DNA from: an uncultured Verrucomicrobiota bacterium
GTDB lineage: Bacteria > Verrucomicrobiota > Verrucomicrobiia > Opitutales > Intestinicryptomonadaceae
Length of the DNA: 64,000 nucleotides
Assembly: GCA_949293415.1 (NCBI GenBank)
Contig: CASFDK010000043.1
Coordinates: 150,047 to 214,046, forward strand
Reading direction: 5' to 3'
The notes beneath the pieces were generated by a model that had not been told where the DNA came from, made no database searches, and saw only the letters and a program-made list of their open reading frames with translations. This document shows positions 59,969 through 64,000 of this stretch, piece after piece. How positions within the stretch are numbered: position 1 is the stretch's first letter; each line of letters begins with the position of its first letter. The position numbers and the translations under genes were made by a program.

Positions 59969-60808
59969 ATGAAAATAATAAGTTCTCCAAAAGAAATGAA
60001 GGAATTTTCCGCCGCGGCAAAGGCGGAAGGCAAAAAAATCGCGCTCGTGCCCACTATGGGCGCACTCCACGACGGGCACATCAGCCTTATCGACAGGGCG
60101 CGTTCGCTTGCCGACGTCGTAGTCGTTTCGGTTTTCGTCAACCCCACGCAATTCGGTCCGAACGAAGACTACGACAAATATCCGCGCCAGCTCGAAGCCG
60201 ATGCGCAAAAGTGCCGCGAACACTCCGCCGATGTCGTATTCGCCCCCTCCCCGTCCGACATCTACGCGCCCGACGCGTCCACTTTCGTTTCGGAAGAACA
60301 GATTAGCCAGAACCTCTGCGGGCTAAGCCGTCCCAAGCACTTCCGCGGAGTTACAACGGTAGTCACTATCCTCTTTAACATCGTAAAGCCCGATTTCGGT
60401 GTTTTCGGCGAAAAGGACGCACAACAGGTTTCGATTATCGAAAGAATGGTCCGCGACCTCTTTATGGACGTGCAGATTGTCCGCGCGCCGATTGTCCGCG
60501 AAGAAAGCGGGCTTGCGCTCAGTTCGCGCAACAAATATATGACCCCCGCGGAACGCGATGGCGCAACGCGCATAAGAAAGTCGCTGCTTGCGGGCAAGGC
60601 TCTTGTGGATGATGGCTGCACGAACATCGACAGAATCAAGGCTCTTGTAATCAACACTGTGACCGACGCGAAAACGCGCGTTGTATATGTGGAAGTCGTG
60701 GACGCAAAAACTTCGCTTCCGGTGTCGGAGCTGAAAATCGGGCAATGCCGAATTTCGATGGCTGTCTGGTACGGGCAGACAAGACTCATCGACAATATCA
60801 TTATTTAG
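59969..60808 (+). CDS. panC: pantoate-beta-alanine ligase (pantothenate synthetase)
   Basis: 279 residues from the ATG at 59969, which gives the standard MKIISSPKEM start; in-frame ATG and GTG codons lie upstream. It joins pantoate and beta-alanine with ATP, the last step of pantothenate synthesis. Motifs: PTMGALHDGH with His34 and His37, FVNPTQFGPNEDYDKYPR, FGEKDAQQ and LSSRNKYM. nadB follows 45 bases downstream, forming a cofactor-biosynthesis pair. Confidence 0.95.
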   Translation: MKIISSPKEMKEFSAAAKAEGKKIALVPTMGALHDGHISLIDRARSLADVVVVSVFVNPTQFGPNEDYDKYPRQLEADAQKCREHSADVVFAPSPSDIYAPDASTFVSEEQISQNLCGLSRPKHFRGVTTVVTILFNIVKPDFGVFGEKDAQQVSIIERMVRDLFMDVQIVRAPIVREESGLALSSRNKYMTPAERDGATRIRKSLLAGKALVDDGCTNIDRIKALVINTVTDAKTRVVYVEVVDAKTSLPVSELKIGQCRISMAVWYGQTRLIDNIII

Positions 60809-60853
60809 TATTTTTTGCGAAGCAACAACTTTCAACAACACAATATCAATACA

Positions 60854-62449
60854 ATGAAATTCGACGTAGTAGTAGTCGGCAGCGGTATAGCGGGGCTTAG
60901 CTTCGCGCTCAAAACGGCAAAACTCGGGCACAAGGTTGCAATCGTAACCAAAAAGGAACGCTCCGACACAAATACAAACCATGCGCAGGGCGGCATAGCA
61001 AGCGTTACGAGCGGAACGGACAATTTCGACTCGCACGTTAAAGACACGCTCATCGCCGGCGACGGGCTGTGCCATGAAGACGTTGTACGCGAAATCGTAA
61101 GCTCTGGACCCGAGCAGATTAAGGATTTGATTGCCGAAGGCGTCGAATTTACGAGCCAGAAAGACGGCTCGCCCGAGCTCGGACGCGAAGGCGGACACTC
61201 GCAACGCCGCATTCTGCACGTCAAAGACTATACGGGACGCGCAATCGAAGAGGCTCTTCTAAAGTGCGTCGCCGAAAACAAAAACATCGAAGTTTTTGAA
61301 CACCACTTCGCCATCGACCTCATCACAAGGGCGAAGGCAAACACGCTTCTGCCCAATCAGGAAAACGACATCGTGGGCTTGTACGTCTACGACACGAAAA
61401 ACAGCGTGGTGAAAACTTTCAAAACCCCCGTCGTAATGCTCGCGACCGGCGGCACGGGCTGCGTGTATCTCTATACGACAAACCCGACAATTGCAACGGG
61501 TGACGGCATAGCAATGGCATACAGGGCGGGCGCGGAGGTCGCAAACCTCGAGTTCATCCAGTTCCACCCCACCGCCCTCTATTCGCAGACGGGCGAACGC
61601 TTCCTAATCTCCGAAGCCGTGCGCGGCGAAGGTGCAATTCTGCGCAACGCAAAGGGAGAGGCGTTTATGGCGGGCTACGACCCGAGAAAAGACCTCGCCC
61701 CGCGCGACATCGTCGCGCGCGCAATCGACAGCGAAATGAAACGCCTCGGCTCGCCCCACGTCTGGCTCGACATCACGCACAAGTCGACGGACGAACTTAA
61801 GTCGCGCTTCCCGCAAATCTACGAACACTGCCTCAAGCGCGGAATCGACATCTCGAAAGACTATATGCCCGTAGTCCCCGCGGCGCATTATATGTGCGGC
61901 GGCGTGCGTACAAAACTCGACGCGTCGACGACAATCAAGGGATTGTACGCCTGCGGCGAAGTCGCCTGCACGGGGCTTCACGGCGCAAACAGACTTGCAA
62001 GCAACTCGCTGCTCGAGGCGGTCGTGCTTGCAAACAACGCATCGAAAGCCGTCGATAAATACCTTTCCGAGGCAAAAACCGCCGATGTAGAAGTTCCCCT
62101 GTGGAAAGACGGCGACGTGCGCAACTCGGACGAACGCGTCGTCCTGCAGCACAATATGGGCGAACTCCAACGGGCTATGTGGGACTACGTGGGCATCGTC
62201 CGCACGACAAAACGCCTCGAACGCGCCCTCAACAGGCTCGAAAATCTCCACAGGGAAATCGACGAATACTACTGGAACTTCAAAATCGAACCCGCACTCA
62301 TCGAACTGAGAAACGAAGTTCAGGTTGCGATTCTGATAATCCGCTCGGCGTTGGCGCGCCACGAAAGCCGCGGTCTGCACTTCACGCTCGACTACCCCGA
62401 AAAACTTTCCGCCGCCCGCGACACCGTACTGAAAAGGGAGACTTTCTAA
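60854..62449 (+). CDS. nadB: L-aspartate oxidase
   Basis: 531 residues from the ATG at 60854. A flavoenzyme oxidising aspartate to iminoaspartate, the first step of de novo NAD synthesis. FAD-binding VVGSGIAGLSFAL (7-19); NHAQGGIAS (46-54, counting the start as residue 1 approximately); active-site segments EGGHSQRRILHVKD and FHPTALY; and MCGGVRTKLDA near the C-terminal third. Full-length relative to the family (about 530-540). Followed by apt after a 1-base gap. Confidence 0.95.
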   Translation: MKFDVVVVGSGIAGLSFALKTAKLGHKVAIVTKKERSDTNTNHAQGGIASVTSGTDNFDSHVKDTLIAGDGLCHEDVVREIVSSGPEQIKDLIAEGVEFTSQKDGSPELGREGGHSQRRILHVKDYTGRAIEEALLKCVAENKNIEVFEHHFAIDLITRAKANTLLPNQENDIVGLYVYDTKNSVVKTFKTPVVMLATGGTGCVYLYTTNPTIATGDGIAMAYRAGAEVANLEFIQFHPTALYSQTGERFLISEAVRGEGAILRNAKGEAFMAGYDPRKDLAPRDIVARAIDSEMKRLGSPHVWLDITHKSTDELKSRFPQIYEHCLKRGIDISKDYMPVVPAAHYMCGGVRTKLDASTTIKGLYACGEVACTGLHGANRLASNSLLEAVVLANNASKAVDKYLSEAKTADVEVPLWKDGDVRNSDERVVLQHNMGELQRAMWDYVGIVRTTKRLERALNRLENLHREIDEYYWNFKIEPALIELRNEVQVAILIIRSALARHESRGLHFTLDYPEKLSAARDTVLKRETF

Positions 62450-62450
62450 T

Positions 62451-62972
62451 ATGACGGATAAAGACCTCTCCCAATACATCGTGTCGGTGCCCGACTTCCC
62501 GCGCAAGGGAATCGAATTTTTCGACATCACCCCCCTTCTGACAACACCCGAAGCCTACCGCTATACCGTCGAAAAAATGGCGGAACTCGTCGCGCCGTCA
62601 AAACCCACCAAGATTATGGCGGCGGAGTCGCGCGGGTTCTTCTTCGGTCCGGCAATCGCATTGAAGCTGAACCTGCCGTTCGTTCCGATACGCAAAAAAG
62701 GGAAACTTCCGAGGGAAACAATCGACGTCGAATACGACCTCGAATACGGTAAGGACGTGCTTTGCGTGCACCGCGACGACATCGACAAAAACGACAGACT
62801 CGTTGTGCTCGACGACATTCTCGCAACGGGCGGAACGGCGGAGGCAATGTGCAAAATGGCTGAACTCGTCGGAGCGGAAGTTGCCTGCTGCGCATTCTTT
62901 ATGGAACTTGGCTTCCTCAACGGAAGAAATCGGCTTAAAAACAAGACGGTTGTTTCGATGTTCGTAAAATGA
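62451..62972 (+). CDS. apt: adenine phosphoribosyltransferase
   Basis: 173 residues, standard length. It salvages adenine to AMP. FPRKGIEFFDITPLL near 16-30, AAESRGFFFGPAIA (57-70), and the PRPP loop VVLDDILATGGT (118-129). Its stop overlaps the following lipoprotein start (ATGA). Confidence 0.95.
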   Translation: MTDKDLSQYIVSVPDFPRKGIEFFDITPLLTTPEAYRYTVEKMAELVAPSKPTKIMAAESRGFFFGPAIALKLNLPFVPIRKKGKLPRETIDVEYDLEYGKDVLCVHRDDIDKNDRLVVLDDILATGGTAEAMCKMAELVGAEVACCAFFMELGFLNGRNRLKNKTVVSMFVK

Positions 62973-63388
62973 AACCCTCGACAATGGTAAAACTCGCAGC
63001 ACTTCTGACGCTCGCCCTGCAACTCGTCGGTTGCGGAAGCGCGGAAGCAAGATTCTATCCGCTCGGCGGTTCGGATGTGAAATATACCGCCCCAGTCCCC
63101 GCCGACAAAGTGGAACTTTTCATCACAAAAAAGCCAGATTACAAATACACGGAACTTGGCATACTCACATTCGATACCCCAGCATCGTTCGCCGACGAAC
63201 CGCAGGCATATCAAAAACTGAGGGAAAAGGCGGGCGAAATCGGCGCGGACGGCGTTATAGTTATGGACAGCCAGTCGTTCACCGAAAACTATCCGCGCTT
63301 CGAACTCGACTACTACGGAAACCCGATGGAAATCAACCGCGTGCGCTCGTACGTAAAATACAAGGGCGTTGCAATACGCAGACAATGA
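62969..63388 (+). CDS. small lipoprotein, unrecognised
   Basis: 139 residues. Lipoprotein signal with LVGC (Cys22). The body has the pattern YKYTELGILTFDTP ... KLREKAGEIGADGVIVMDSQ, reminiscent of DUF4156/YbjQ-like small domains in which a 'GADGVI' strand closes the fold. Family membership is not certain. It overlaps apt by 4 bases and the DUF486 gene by 4 bases, so it is co-translated, but its role is unknown. Confidence 0.65.
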   Translation: MKPSTMVKLAALLTLALQLVGCGSAEARFYPLGGSDVKYTAPVPADKVELFITKKPDYKYTELGILTFDTPASFADEPQAYQKLREKAGEIGADGVIVMDSQSFTENYPRFELDYYGNPMEINRVRSYVKYKGVAIRRQ

Positions 63389-63723
63389 AATACCTCATCC
63401 CAGTAGGACTACTGGTACTCTCAAACATTTTTATGATGTTCGCGTGGTACGGACACCTAAAGTTTAAGAGCGCGCCGCTGTGGATGGTGATTTTGATTAG
63501 CTGGGCAATAGCATTCTTCGAATACTGCCTGCAAGTTCCCGCAAACCGAATCGGACACAACTATTGGGACGCGGCACACCTAAAGACACTACAGGAAGTA
63601 ATAACACTAAGCGTGTTCGTAGCGTTCTCGCTGCTGTATCTGAAAGAGGAGTTCAAATGGAACTACGCCGTGGGATTCGGATTAATGATACTTGCGGTAT
63701 TTTTTGTCTTCAAGAAATGGTAA
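63385..63723 (+). CDS. DUF486/DMT-like four-helix membrane protein
   Basis: 112 residues with four membrane helices (about 3-20, 30-47, 70-85 and 93-108). The DUF486 pattern is clear: SNIFMMFAWYGHLKF, AIAFFEYCLQVPANRIGH and LKTLQEVITLSVFV. Members resemble half-size drug/metabolite transporters and have no proven function. Start overlaps the lipoprotein stop (ATGA). Last gene of the panC-nadB-apt run. Confidence 0.85.
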   Translation: MKYLIPVGLLVLSNIFMMFAWYGHLKFKSAPLWMVILISWAIAFFEYCLQVPANRIGHNYWDAAHLKTLQEVITLSVFVAFSLLYLKEEFKWNYAVGFGLMILAVFFVFKKW

Positions 63724-63797
63724 AATAGACAAAAAACGAAAAAAAGACTTGCAAAAAAAGCACAATACTATTCTGTGGACAGGAAAATTTCGAGCAG

Positions 63798-63873
<76 letters not shown>

Positions 63874-64000
63874 GTTTTTTAAAGCCCGTAAGTTGTTGTT
63901 ATCCGCTCTACGTCAAAGATTGTGGAATGGTGGGAAAAAAAGAGGGCAAAGAGAATAAAAAATGTTCTACAATGCCCGATGTGTTAATCAAGGGTTATAA
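63874..64000. other. sequence downstream of tRNA-Thr, no gene seen
   Basis: A T6 run follows the tRNA directly. The remaining bases to the window edge hold no supported gene; the region is too short to judge for an integrated element. Confidence 0.4.

Overview
The window comes from the chromosome of a Gram-negative bacterium, most likely a gut-associated verrucomicrobium of the Opitutales type. This placement is inferred from gene content and protein character, without a database search. Outer-membrane physiology is shown by lpxI, Arn-like glycosyl and formyl transferases, an ExbB/ExbD set, lipoproteins and a beta-barrel-like protein. There is a PEP-CTERM surface protein, a squalene-hopene cyclase, an LL-diaminopimelate aminotransferase and long Clostridium/Bacteroidetes-type PurF and PurL. 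Many genes lack a clear Shine-Dalgarno sequence, and ATGA stop/start overlaps are common.

Layout. 1-2.1 kb: the N-terminal part of an alpha-L-rhamnosidase, cut by the window edge, and a small lipoprotein. 2.1-5.4 kb (minus): diaminopimelate dehydrogenase, a Sel1-repeat protein, and a compact candidate RiPP locus made of a 72-aa precursor-like peptide, an intrinsic terminator, a graspetide-type ATP-grasp ligase and a coupled 49-aa membrane peptide. 5.5-10 kb: a membrane Ser/Thr kinase coupled to an ECF sigma factor and a small charged protein, facing a secreted HtrA-like protease. 10.2-12.5 kb: an AT-rich patch with an RHH regulator and four unrecognised membrane proteins. 12.5-16.9 kb: a secreted beta-mannosidase and a PEP-CTERM protein. 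17-21 kb: a potABCD polyamine ABC transporter. 21-28 kb: purF, then a coupled malQ-ptsI-FAD oxidase operon. 28-29.7 kb: an RHH regulator and an anchored Lys/Ala/Pro-rich protein.

29.7-39 kb: leuS, a FecR-domain protein, lpxI, sufE, exbB-exbD-exbD, a hexapeptide-helix protein and an ArnC/ArnA-formyltransferase-like pair. 39-48 kb: long purL, a beta-barrel candidate and the tig-clpP-clpX proteostasis genes. 48-53.7 kb: a LacI-regulated catabolic operon (MFS, SDR, RraA-like, enolase-superfamily dehydratase) for an unidentified sugar acid. 54-56.5 kb: squalene-hopene cyclase coupled to a TetR regulator, with two matching palindromes on the promoter. 56.6-63.9 kb: a NUDIX-orotate phosphoribosyltransferase fusion, purU, dapL, panC, nadB, apt, a lipoprotein, a DUF486 protein and tRNA-Thr(TGT).

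The candidate for an undescribed system is the small ATP-grasp/peptide locus at 4.06-5.44 kb. Next in interest are the shc-tetR circuit, the kinase/sigma module, the NUDIX-PyrE fusion and the presence of two alternative diaminopimelate routes within one 64-kb stretch.
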